64,000 bases of DNA. It comes from Pycnopodia helianthoides. Taxonomy: Eukaryota > Echinodermata > Asteroidea > Forcipulatida > Asteriidae. The stretch spans positions 17,318,036 to 17,382,035 of the forward strand of contig CM063252.1 of the NCBI GenBank assembly GCA_032158295.1, written 5' to 3'. The position numbers and the translations under genes are program-made. This document shows positions 43,308-56,300 of the stretch, piece by piece (within the stretch, counting starts at the first letter, position 1; every line of letters starts with the position of its first letter). The notes beneath the pieces were generated by a model, which worked only from the letters and a program-made list of their open reading frames with translations, was not told the DNA's origin and ran no database searches.

Positions 43308-44074
43308 GGGGTATAACTGAAGCGATTATGTCTGCTCAGGTAGCCGTGTACAGTTTTAACATCGGCGTTCTGTCACTTCTGTGCGCGAGAGAGTTTAGTC
43401 AGTGCTTCTAGAATCTAAGGTGGATTAATAACGGCTCCTTTAAAGAAATAAAGAGCCCTGAATCTTATCTTGAGCGTGGCTCATCCTTTCCTCTTTACAC
43501 TTAAATAAAAACAACTGTTCTCCGCAATTGCAAACAAAAACTGCTTCAAATACTTCCTCCAGACAGTTAAGGACTGAAACACATTACTACCAGACGTCAT
43601 ATCCAGACAATAAGACCTTTACAGGCCCTGTACACTATTGGTAAGATCGAAAAACACATTGTTCACAGATTCACACATAACTTACATGATTTAAAGTAAG
43701 TAATGGTAGAAAGGGTTCCTTAAAATATTTCTGCCTAAAATGCTATCGTTTCTGAGAAACGAGTAAAACAATAGTAATTATCGCACGCGATAATTTGAAA
43801 AAACAGAAAACACATAAGATCTCTTTTCACTTTTTTCTTGTGACCTCGATGACCAATTGAGCTCAAACTTTCACATGTTTGTTCATGCATGTTTAATCAC
43901 ACAAATGTGGACACTGATTTTGAGCTGTTACCAAAAGTGTACAATACCTTTAAGAGAGCCGTTATTAATAATCCACCTTAGATTCTAGAAGCACTGACTT
44001 AACTCTCTTGCGCCGACAAAATGCTGATGCTAAACTGTACACAGCTAGCTGAGCAGACGATAAGTTATACCCCC
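43308..44074. repeat. Fold-back element enclosing a family B MITE
   Basis: Arms of about 130 bases (43,308-43,445 and 43,950-44,074) share GGGGTATAACT, TCTGCTCAG, GTGTACAGTTT, CAGTGCTTCTAGAATCTAAG and GTGGATTAATAACGGCTC. The loop contains the family B copy at 43622-43949. The element ends about 380 bases before the HDAC8 first coding exon. Confidence 0.85.
43622..43949 (+). mobile_element. TTAA-target MITE, family B, copy 3
   Basis: It starts AGGCCCTGTACACTATTGGT and ends CAAAAGTGTACAATACC, with TTAA on the right (43950-43953); the left target is mutated. Confidence 0.8.
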
Positions 44075-44451
44075 GGAAGTGTTAAAAATGTTTTTGAGAG
44101 CGCCCTCGCGCGGTCAAAAATACGGCACATTGCACGGAGTATTAGGAATCTATGTATGTCTGAATTTTTTCCCCTGCATTCCATCTCTACGTAGCTGCTC
44201 CCTTCTGACCATTTTAATGGTTTTCAACTTGCCATTAACACAACCACAGCGCCATGGAACTTTAAACCTGTGATCAGTCTCTCATTGGGTCTCTTCTTTT
44301 ACCTCATTGATTTAACATGTATGGTATTGTGTTTTGAGCCACGTTTTCTGGCTGTTCAAATCTAGTTGTTTTCATTTGCTACATGTACATGTAGCTTGAA
44401 AATTTAACCACTTGAACTAATAAACTGTTTTATCTTTACTTTCATGTACAG

Positions 44452-45377
44452 GTTTTCCAGAAGCCTCAAGGACTAGTGTGTGTGTGTTTACATTTATCCT
44501 GATTAACTAAGCAACTATGGCTTGTTCAAATGGGATGAATGAAGACATAGTTTCTCAGACAGGAGAGGAGCTTACTGGTAATAATGCGGTCTCATCACCA
44601 TTATCCTGTCACACTAGGACCCAAGAGGACCAAGTGCATTTAAAACCACTTGCCACCGTAGTAAATGATTCACTAGACTGTGTACCATCAACTTCAGGAG
44701 CATCAGACAGGTTGTTACAACACTTAGAACTCCTGGCAGAAAGTGTGCCCCAACGGGAGGCTCCTCTATCTCCTGCTAGAGCAAGTTTATCTATTGAGAA
44801 ATCTTTACACATGTATTACTCTATGAAGCGTACAGAGACATTTAGTACCTTGTATGATTTTGACTGTAGTTCATCAACCACCTCAAGTTCATCTGAAAAA
44901 CTTCTTCAACGACTGGAAGAGCTGTCAGAAAACATACCTCCTGGATCTTTTCTTACCTCACCTGACCACTCATCTATAGGAAAACCATTGTTAAAAACAA
45001 CTGACGACTCATGTACAACTTATGATTTTGAGGGCAGTTCATCTGCCTCCTCAACAACATCAGAAAAGGTTTCAAAACGTCTGGAACAACTGCCTAGAGT
45101 TACTGTTGGTTCTGCACGTAGAATTTCTCCAGGGCACTCCCTTTGTCCTGTTTTGTCAGCTGAGAAATCAAATCAACTAAAAAGAAGTGTTCCATCACCA
45201 TTAAAGCCTTTGAATCGATTAGCTCCAAGGTTAAAGCGGCGCAGTTTGGGCACTGGTCGATGGGAATACATCGTTGGAGATAAACTGAACCAGGTTTCCT
45301 CATCCAGTGGTGTTGTGTACATCCATAGTCAACAGCTTCTTAGACTCAGTGACACTCTGCTAAAAGTTCCAAAGAGA
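44452..45377 (+). CDS. HDAC8: HDAC8 first coding exon with long N-terminal extension (CDS 44517-45377)
   Basis: The exon follows the acceptor TTTCATGTACAG, so an upstream non-coding exon is likely; ATG at 44517 starts 287 codons ending in phase 0 at GTAAGT (45378). Residues 266-287 ([20 protein letters not shown] + KR) are the start of the HDAC8 fold. Residues 1-250 are Ser/Thr-rich and contain three degenerate modules: [16 protein letters not shown] (63-78), [16 protein letters not shown] (126-141) and [14 protein letters not shown] (182-195). The last two are each preceded by a T-x-YDF-D/E-x-SSS stretch, and an S-P-containing segment follows the helices (Ser85, Ser148, Ser204). A basic patch (residues 234-242, RLAPRLKRR) could be a nuclear signal. 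No in-frame Met occurs between residue 103 and the next exon, so a short human-like N terminus cannot be made from this exon. Confidence 0.9.
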
Positions 45378-47335
45378 GTAAGTCAAAGTCAAACTAGATG
45401 TATTGTATTTTATTTGTATGCTGTGCCTTACCACTTCATGTACATGTAGGATGACGTATCTGCCAAATTTTTATAAACTGGCTTACATGTACTGTGGATG
45501 GTTTTGGTTGACGGAACAACTTCAGAGTGCCCTCAATTTTTCGCAGTCAGTCGGACAGCTGACGAAAATATCCACCCAGACAAGCACCTACGGTGTTATG
45601 CTTTGTTTCACCCGTACGTCTAGAATGTAAGTCTTCAGAAATGTCTGGATTTCTAGAAATTGTGTCAAAAGTGTTTTTTTCTTGATTTAGAAGAAGGTAC
45701 CTGCAAGAAAAGAGAAGTTAAAAACTAGAAATCAAGTGTTCCTAAAAATTAACATACATGTAGGGGTTTCGGTAGGTGGAACAAAAAGATAAAATATCAT
45801 GATTTCATACTGAATCTTGCATGTGAAATAGACTTTCGTAAACCCTAAACTTTGTTTTGAGTTTGCTGTTGGGACCAGATGGAAAGGTCAATATCTCAAA
45901 AGCTACAAAAAGGCTCTGAAAGGATTATGAATCTGTGACAAGTGGTTCAGGAGATATGATGCTTAAAGTTTACAGCTTTCTGTTTGGACCGGAAGGAAAG
46001 GTAAAAATGGTTCTGCACATTTTAGCTTAAAATGTCACATGTGCTCTTTTGAACTAAAAAACGACATGGTTGAATTTTTGAATAAACCATGAATTTACTG
46101 AATTTGATACACTGATTACATCACAATGACGAAAACATGTTTTTCATTTTGTGTAGGCTTAAGATGGTACATGTATTTAAACACAATGTTATTCCCTCGC
46201 ATGAAAACCCTAAAAAGCAAAGTTTCAGCCTTTTGATGTAGATTTTACATACATCAAGAGAGGGTACTGTAACGTATCATAAAACTTGGGATTTATCACC
46301 TATTCAAACGTCATCAAACGTACATTCTAAACTCACAAAAAAAACATCAAAATTCTGAACCACGCTATTTAGAACTCAAACAATATTTTTTCATTTGAAC
46401 TTCCTGTTTAAACGGGGAAGACAGGTCAAAATGGGGTCATATTTTGAATAAAATGTAAAATGTGTCATAAGCTTCAAGACGACACAAAGATTATGACTTT
46501 ACACCATGTGGTTCAAGAGATATGATTTGTTTTATGTTACGAGCTTCTTGTTTCAACTGGAAGTAAAGGTCAAAGTGGTACATGTATCACATTTCAAAAT
46601 AGAATGTTACATGTGCTGTAAGCTCCAGCACTGCCCAAAGATTATAACTCTATGACATGTGGTTCAGAATATTTGAAACTTTAAATAACTAGACTTATAG
46701 AGATTGTAAAAACAAACACTAGGTGTTCGGGTATCGCTGGGGTCAGTATTGTGTCAACGCGTGAGCTATTTCATTTTAAAAGTTGAAGTTTGGTGAACTA
46801 TTACTGTTTTGTGGTGTGCCTAACAGGCTACAAACTTTAGCAAAGTCTAAAAAAGCACACGATCAAAAGCCTGACATTTGATTGTAAGCAAGGTTTGCAT
46901 GGACAGCTGTTTTAGAGACTAACAAAATCAGGTTGCGTGAATCTTGAATAGAGACTAGAGTACAAGCATGTTTTATGGCCTTTGAGCCTTGTGGTCAATA
47001 GAGCAAAACAGCCAGTCACAGTGCTTTTGCATTATACAGTTTAATACAAACGTGGGCTTTAACGTCCGATTTCGACCAGAAGTTAAGGTCAAATTGGTAT
47101 TATTTCTGTGCTTAAGTTTAAGAAGGCTAAAGGACCTACAATGTACAACCTGATGTAAAAATGTTACTTATTTACGTATAAGCAGTTCTTTAGATATGAA
47201 TTTTTGTAATTTTCAACTTTTTCCAAATATTTAACTTTGATTTAACGTAATTCAACACCTGATGACGTCATCATGACGTCATTGCAGCGGTTTCATCTTC
47301 TAATGATTATTCAACTATATCTAAAGTTTGTCAAA

Positions 47336-47366
<31 letters not shown>

Positions 47367-50300
47367 GCATGTGGGTAGGAAAACACATTCAAACCGGGGA
47401 CCTACATGTATAACAAAAGAGGACAATAGGGTCCCCGTTTGGGGAAAGGTCCCCAGTTGGTAAACGTGTACAAAACCAATGAGAGCTGTTGCCAAAAAGT
47501 TAGTCCCCAATTGCAGGTGTTTACACACTTGCGTGTGTGGGTACATGGTGTAAGTGTACACATTAAAACCTGGGTCTATAACAACAGAGGACAACAGGGT
47601 CCCTGGTTGGGTAAAGGGACCCCAGTTGGAAAGTGTGTACAAATCCAATGGGAGCTGTTGCAAAACCATAAGAGGGACAATAGGAGGTCCCCGATTGCAG
47701 GTGTTTACACACTTGTGTTTGTTAGTATGAGTTTGACATTCAAACCGTGGACTAACAACAAAAAGGGACAATAGGTCCATGAATGCTATCACAAAGGAAA
47801 ACAATGGGGTCGAGGACAAAGAGTTGAACGAAGGGGGGTCCACGATTTGGAGGTCATTACACTTATGGGCAATTCTTCAGTAACGAAAATTTCGCCCATT
47901 TGTCACTTTGTCAAGGCTTATTTTGTCCCAAGAAAATATGTTCTATGCTAGACAACTAATCTAAACATGAAAAGGGAGCCAAGACCAAATAGAATTGATT
48001 GACCCCATATCAAGCATTGGACAAGCATATTTGAGTTCTCGTATCAATTAATAAAACTCTCAGAAGTTTTGGAATTTTAAAATTGGACACTACCTGTTAT
48101 TTGTAGAGTTCAGGAGTGTTGTTAACTACAATGCAGAACAAAGTTGAAAAAATATCCACTCTTTTCATAATTTTCATTTTAATCACGGTAACGAATTACG
48201 GCTGGGCGGTAACGGAATTACGCCATAGTCTTAATAGGTAAATGCAATACATACCATTAAATTTGACATAAACTCATCACAATACAAATTTTAGAAGTTT
48301 ATAAAATGTGCATACTTTGTTCATGCGTAATTCCGTTACTGTAATTCCGTTACCACTTGGAAAAATGCCTAGAACTTACTATTTTAAGTTTTTATTTTTC
48401 ATTTATGTTGGTAGTAGGGTCTTTTCTCAACATACTTGATTTAAAGGAAAAAAACAAGAAAATTTGTGAAATAAGTAACTTTTGTAATTTTTTCGTTAAC
48501 GGAATTACGTGCTACATGTAATTTTGAGACTTTTAAAAGAAGGCCTACAGTAACACCATATATAAAAATATATTATATATCGTTGTTTTGTTTTTTGTGA
48601 CCCTGAGTAATGTTGGTAACTTGTAACATTATAAAGTTAATCAAAACTTTTTCTCTGTAATTCAGAAAGTACATGTACATGCAAAAACATTTTTTACCAA
48701 ATCTGCACGTAAATTGGAAAAATCACTGTTTTTCTAGATTTTTTTTTTTTCAATTTCGCTTCTATTACTGAATTCCCTATTTAATTGAGTTCTGGAAAAA
48801 GTTAAAAAAAGGTTTAATATGTAAATATTTAATTTTTACATTTTGTCCTCTCCAATGGAGAATTGCCCACATGTGTGTGTGAGCGTGTCTGTGTACACCT
48901 GTTGAAACTGAGGTCTTTAACAAAAGGGATCTGGGTGTTATGACAGAATGAGGACGTTCTTGTTTGCTTTCGAGTTCAAAACCAATGGGGACATCACTAA
49001 AAAAGTCCAAAGTCCAAACAATGTGTGAACAAAGAGAAGTCCTCAACTTACGGGATTTAAAAACATGTGAGTGTATGTGTGTGTGTTTAAGTGTTAACAA
49101 AGTGGACCTGAGAACAAAAGAGGTCCACTCAGTATTTTTTGCAGTGTTGAAGAATATGATTTTCCTTAAGTGTACAGAACAAAGGAATTTCCATAGAATG
49201 AATGCAACACAGAGCTGCGTTTGTGTGTGCCTTAATGTTCACTACCTTATGGAGACCAAGAACAAAACAAAAAAGGGACAAGTAAATGTCTCCATAGGGG
49301 AATTCTTAAGACTGGGGTGCTCCACAAGGAATGTTGAGTACAAAGTCATGGGAGGTTGTCTTTTGGTCCTTCTTGCTTCGAGAACGATACCAGGCCAAGA
49401 TCATGACTGAAACTAGTCTTGAGACCTACATGAGTCACACTGACAAAAAGGCACATCATGATAGTGTGGTTAATTTCGCATATGGACTAAAAGTGACCAC
49501 CATCTGAAAGCTACATGTACATATTGCACAGTATACAATTGTCATGATTGTTGTGCACACGCTGTGATGGGGCCCATGGTGTTTTGTACACCTGAGGGGG
49601 CGAATGGCACCAGAGCCAAAGCCAAGGGTGCCAATTGCCCCCAAGGGTGTACAAAACCCATGGACCCCATCACAGCGTGCATTAATAATCATTTTGTTAT
49701 ACTATAATACATGTAGATGCCTATTCTTTGGAGGCAAACTGTTGTTATCTTCAAACATTGTTCAAAGAAATTGGCACAGTTTAATTTAAGCAAACAAACA
49801 GTGGCGAGCGATTGTAAACAACAGTGGAGGAACAATCGTTGAAATAAAAACAATTCTTCTCTGTTCCCTTGAACTCTTGGCTACTTCTAATTGTACAAAG
49901 TGCTCGAAACGACCAACGGTGGGCACGATCAAGGTAATGTATCCCTAGGGATACATCACTCATGTTACCCTCATGTGCTGTGCGTAATGTGTACATGTAG
50001 TGCGCAACACTTAACAATAAGTATACATGCAAACTAAAACTCGTCCTATATGGATAATGCAGTACGCAATACGCACGTATTTTCATTTTTACGCATTGGG
50101 CACTACGCACAACGCATGAGGAACACATAGATTTCTGGCCTTAGCCATGTTACATGCTTCTTTGTATCACATTACATATGTGAATGGTTCTCGATCAATA
50201 AAACTTCACAATCTACTACAGTGGTATAACAACGTTACATGTATTTAAAACTTATGAAATGTATTAAGTACATATATTTAATCAGTGGTTGCAACTTTTT

Positions 50301-53300
50301 TGAACCGAACTATAGGCAGGAATGGTGCACAGCCTTCTGGAGGCGTATGGCCTTGTGCAAAATATGACAGTTGTTCCACCTCATCGTACAACAAAGGAAG
50401 ATCTGACTGTGTTTCATTCTCAAGATTTTATTGACTGTTTGGAGAGATTAAACCAAGAAGATGACAGTGAAAAGAATGAAGAACTCAAGCAGCAGTTTGG
50501 ACTGGGTTAGTGAGTCTTAAATTTGAGCCAATAGATGGATTGCAATACGCGTCATTGACCGCCATATTTGATGTAAAACAATGGAAAAGTGCACGCGCTA
50601 CGCACGACTCTCAGCCAATGATAGCTCTTCACACGGGCACAATTCATAAACGATGGCGGCCGATGACGCGTATTGCAATCCATCTATATACAAAGTATGT
50701 CATTAACTCATAACAGTAAGTTTTCTTAATTGTATAGCTTTTCTACACAATGCTTTTCTCCTGGTGACATGTACACTTATTTGTAATTCCTAAATAGTAC
50801 AAGTTTACAGAATGTGTCATTAATTTTGTCTTTGTTTTTCTGCAGGCTATGATTGTCCGACAATTCCCCATGTGTTTGATTTTGTCTGTTTAGCAGCAGG
50901 AGCTACTTTAAGAGCAGCACAGGCTTTGGTTCAAGAAGAGAGTAAGATTGCTATTAACTGGTGTGGAGGATGGCATCATGCTAAAAGGTAAAATTAATTT
51001 TAAGCACTCGTCATATATATATGTACTCAAGGTCCTGTACAAGTACAGTATGCTAAGCAGAAATTGTAAAGCAGTATAAACTTGTATTTTCACATGTAAA
51101 GACTTTGAAAGAAATTAATTCAAAAGCTGCTTTGGTAAGCGAATAAAATAGTGACGATGAGGTCTTAAGTGGCCGCTGTCCGGTGTGTTGGCTGTGTGAT
51201 AAAGGACCGAGCTGAAGGCACAAAATTTTGTAGGACTTGTGAAGCTTGTATCAATGCTGTACCGCAATGATGTTGAAGTTTCATCAGAGATAAAGAATAT
51301 TATACAAAGCTGACTGTAAACAAAACAGAAAAAACAAACAAAGACCTTCCTTCTCTTGCAAATGTTTGCCTCAGACATTATCCAAGGAGAATGACGACAA
51401 CCCTTCTGTTTCTGAAGGGTGTCTTATCTTAGTTACAATTTGTAATACATTGTTTTCAACCCCCCACAATTTGTTATACATTTTGCTTTGTTTGCTGCTC
51501 CACTGTGGTTTTTGTTTTTGTGACTATAAAGACTGGGTATAGTGTTCCATTTGTAATCCTGGAAAGTATTCCTTTCATACAGGTCTGCTCAAAGTTCTGA
51601 TTGGAAGAAATGGTTAAAAAGAAGTCACAAGTTCTGTTTAACCATTTGGAAAATAAACATATTATGCACAACCCTTACACATAATATTCTTTATCCCCAA
51701 TGCAAATTCAACATATTGAATCGTTGCAGTGTGCCTGCTGCTAAAATGTTGGATTCAAACTGCTTCTAACTACATGTACCGGGCAAGCTCAGTAGTCTGG
51801 TGGTAAGACATTTGCTTCTAGAATGGACTCGAAATGAGAAGGGGGTAATTTACAAGATCTCAGGGCTTGTAGCTCAAAATGTTTACAGGAGCAGAATTGT
51901 TTTTACAAGACCAGAATCAAAATGAGAAGCTTCCTGACGCAGTTTAATATGAATTTTAGTATTTTTGTTTGAACAAGCACAAAGAACTCTTAGAGAATAT
52001 TTATCTCATTTGTCATAATGGGTATTTTTCATTACTCAATAGAATTAAAAGGTATTTTTCTGACTCTGATATCATTTCAGTATTGTTTATGATGCCAAAA
52101 AAGTAAATGTGGCTGGTCCAACTGTTCACATTCATGTATTTTTCAATGTAATGGACAGGTGTGTCCCTAAATTTGAAATTAAGAACCCTACAGTTCCTGG
52201 TAGGATAAATGCTAAAGTTCAAAAATTACATTACAACTAGAGCTGGATTGTTTGTCACCTGACAAACACTAGGCTAGGTGTTCGGGAACGCATTAAGTGT
52301 AAAGTTTCACAATAGAACATGCATGCTCCTTTTAAACCTGCACCTTTAAGGTGATGTCACGTGACATTTGAAGACTTGATTATGACAGGACCTTGATTTT
52401 TGGATGTAACAAATCCTGAAATGAATGCATAATGATCCGAGCTTGAATACATATGCAAGGTTTAAGCTTGACGTGCATGTTTTTCTGTATGTAAAGATCT
52501 TGTAAAACTGCACCTTTTAAGGTGATACACGTGAAATCCATTTAAACCTTAAGTTTACACGGAAAATTAATGCTAAAGTTCTCTACTTGAGACTGCATTG
52601 AGGCTTTAGAAAGTGTATTTATTGAACATCTGTGACAATATTTATGTAAATATTCATCAAAAAAGAAAGAAAGATTTTAAGTGTACAAGACTTACATACA
52701 TTTCAAAATATTATTCAAATTTGCCTTTTTTTAAATTGCGCCTTCTTGCTATCTTTTTTTATTAGGGGTTTCAGCCTTATAGCCCAAACGCCTGCTGTTT
52801 TGGTTGAGATTTTTATTATCTTTTTTCCTCTTATCATTTTTTCTTACCGGCCCTATTCCCTCAGGGTTTGTACATGGACTTTGTTATGTTATACTTAACA
52901 ATTTTCGATCGGTACAAGTCACATAATGTAACATAGTTACTGTTATTACATACATACCAGTAGCTATAACTTGACTTAGTTATAAATGTGAAAACTTGAC
53001 AACACCATTGCGTCTTACCTATTTTATTAGTCTGTTTTATTACCTGTCTTACCTGTTGCTTTAGTGGTGAGCCAACGACCTCGTCATTTTCAATGCCGAC
53101 CTGCAATGCGACTCTTTTTGTACACGTTAGACGCCATAATTTCCAATCCACTTGACAGATAAATGAAATGGAAATAAGTCTGTAATTGTACCATTTCCCA
53201 ATAAACCAAAGTTTTATCAAGTGTTTTTCCCCTTCTGTTGATGATATTTGAGCAATACCGCCCAAGTCGACTCGTGTCAGTCCAGATGAAAATGTTTAAA

Positions 53301-56300
53301 TACAAGAGGGAGCTATACAAGATTACCATAATAACATCTCACAGATCTGTCATCCATGAACTACTGAACATGGAAGTGTAAAAGGATATTAAGAGAAATG
53401 ACAAAAATTCAATAAGGAAGCGTTAAAAGGATAGGCCTATTTACACGATTTAGGGGATTTTGCTTGAAATTCAATGGATTTTTACTGCCACAATTCATGT
53501 CATGGTCTGTGTGGTAAAACAAACCTTTATTACCTAACTGTATTGGAAGCTCTGCGAGACCCAAGCTTTCAATTACTAATTATTATGACATCATCACTTG
53601 TTACGTCGCCCTCTATGGACATTTGTAAATTCTATACCAAAGATGGATCGGTTTCCAGGGTTTTCAGGATTTCGTGGGGACTTGCAGCTTATAAAAAATT
53701 AATTATTACTATGACAAACACGTTTCCATCGTGTGACGTCATCAGGTTTCAAATTACATTAATTTCAAGTTTTATATTTTAAAATTAATATCTTCTGATC
53801 CATATGTCATAGAGTCAAAAACTTTGTGCCATCATGTATTTGCAGCACATGTAACATTAATAAAAACGTGACCCCCACTTTGACTTTCATTTCCGGTACA
53901 AACAGGAAGTTCAAATTTAAAAAAAATCACATTTCCTGAATCACATTTAATATGTTATCATAAAATCTTAATCTTGTGCCCTCTTGTAGCTTATGACACA
54001 TTTGTCATTTTATTAAAAATATAACCCCACTTTGACCTTTCCTTACGGCCCATACAGCATTTTTACGACCAAACTTGAAAGCATTCGTAACTTGCGAAAT
54101 GTTGTCAGCAAAAGAAACAATATTTTATTTGACATGAGAGGGCGCTGTCGATTGTCATCATCTTTAATTTTGAAGGCCAAGGGGTCAAACTTTAAATCAT
54201 TCAGAGAGAACATGTCGAAAGTCAAGATGATATTGCTTGAAGACCTCAAAACGAGGGGCGGGAATATTTTCTTCACTTCAACTTCCGGTTTCGACTGGAA
54301 GACATGGAAAAATGAGGTCACACTCAGAAGCTCACACTCATTTTAGAAGCCCTCTCTGATGTTTAGATTGTAAAAATCCATTGCAAGGTTCATGAGTTAT
54401 GACCTTTTCAAATATTAGACTTTAGGGTAATTTAATTCAACCCCTGTTAACGTCAATAAGACGTCATCAAAGCGGTATCTTTTACTAGCAAAGAGCTAAC
54501 TATGTGCAAAGTTTGAAGGTTGTGTGAGTTTGGGAAGGGTGTCTTTGTTGACCGGCAAAAATGCTCACATTTGGCATTTGCATGGATTACACTAACGCAG
54601 CCTTATGCCAACTCAGGCTTCGTGGTCTTTGAACCTTCTGATCTGTGGAGCGGAACAGCCAGCCACAGTACTTTTGCATTATACATGTACATTGTTGATA
54701 TGCGGGTCAATACATACATGTAACATCCAATTTCACCCAGAAGTTAAAGTCAAATTTGTATAATCTCTTTGCTGTCATTGTTTCAAAATAGTCAGGTCTG
54801 TTTCAGTTGAAAGCCACATGAGATACTTTATGTAACTCAGGTCTGCTCCAGTTAAAAGCCACATGAGATACTTTATGTAACTCAGGTCTGCTCCAGTTGA
54901 AAGCCACATGAGATACTTTATGTAACTCAGCTCTACTCCAGTTGAAAGCCACATGAGATACTTTATGTAACTCAGCTCTACTCCAGTTGAAAGCCACATG
55001 AGATACTTTATGTAACTCAGGTCTGCTCCAGTTGAAAGCCACATGAGATACTTTATGTAACTCAGCTCTACTCCAGTTGAAAGCCACATGAGATACTTTA
55101 TGTAACTCAGGTCTGCTCCAGTTGACAGCCACATGAGATACTTTATGTAACTCAGGTCTGCTCCAGTTGACAGCCACATGATATACTTTATGTAAGTCCG
55201 GTCTGCTCCAGTTAAAAGCCACATGAGATACTTTATGTAACTCAGCTCTGCTCCAGTTGACAGCCACATGAGATACTTTATGTAACTCAGGCCTGCTCCA
55301 GTTGACAGCCACATGAGATACTATATGTAACTCAGGTCTGCTCCAGTTGAAAGCCACATGAAATACTTTATGTAACTCAGGTCTCTTCCAGTTGACAGCC
55401 ACATGAGATACTTTGTGTAACTCAGGTCTGCTCCAGTTGACAGCCAAATGAGATACTTTATGTAACTCAGCTCTACTCCAGTTGAAAGCCACATGAGATA
55501 CTTTATGTAACTCAGGTCTGCTCCAGTTGCGGCCACATAGGAGAAACTTTATGTAACTCAGCTCTACTCCAGTTGAAACCCACATGAGATACTTTATGTA
55601 ACTCAGGTCTGCTCAAGTTGACAGCCACATGAGATACTTTATGTAACTCAGGTCTGCTCCAGTTGAAAGCCACATGAGATACGTTATGTAACTCAGGTCT
55701 CTTCCAGTTGACAGCCACATGAGATACGTTATGTAACTCCGGTCTGCTCCAGTTGAAAGCCACATGAGGTACTTTATGTAACTCAGGTCTCTTCCAGTTG
55801 ACAGCCACATGAGATACTTTATGTAACTCAGGTCTGCTCCAGTTGACAGCCAAATGAGATACTTTATTTAACTCAGGTCTGCTCCAGTTAAAAGCCACAC
55901 GAGGTACTTTATGTAACATGTCTGTTTTAGTTGAAAGCTGCATTAGATACTTTATGTAACTTGGGCTAAAGAATAACAACATGAATAAAGGCAGTTTCTC
56001 AATCTTCCAATGAGCTCTCTTCCAAGGAGCCTACAGGAAGATTCCTTCCTTGTTGACATCTTGTTACCTACAATGATGTTTGGAAATTGTTATAATAATC
56101 TATCAGTATCATTAATCAATATAAATCAATCATCAATCAGCCTGATCATCTTGCCATCCCACAACAGACGAGAGAAAACAAACCCACAAAGACGAAATGG
56201 CTTGAGTGGCAGCAAAGTGCCAACCTTTAGAGGGTTTTTCAGGTTATCTGCGAAAATCATAACCCTCTATCCTCCCGATGGTCACAGACTGGAGGGTCAA

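Noticed and set aside
44609..45303. Two minus-strand frames of 67 codons
   Set aside because: They are shadows of the HDAC8 first coding exon.
54775..55982. Long minus-strand open frames (179, 260 and 156 codons)
   Set aside because: They lie wholly in the 45-bp minisatellite, whose period is a multiple of three, so open frames are expected.
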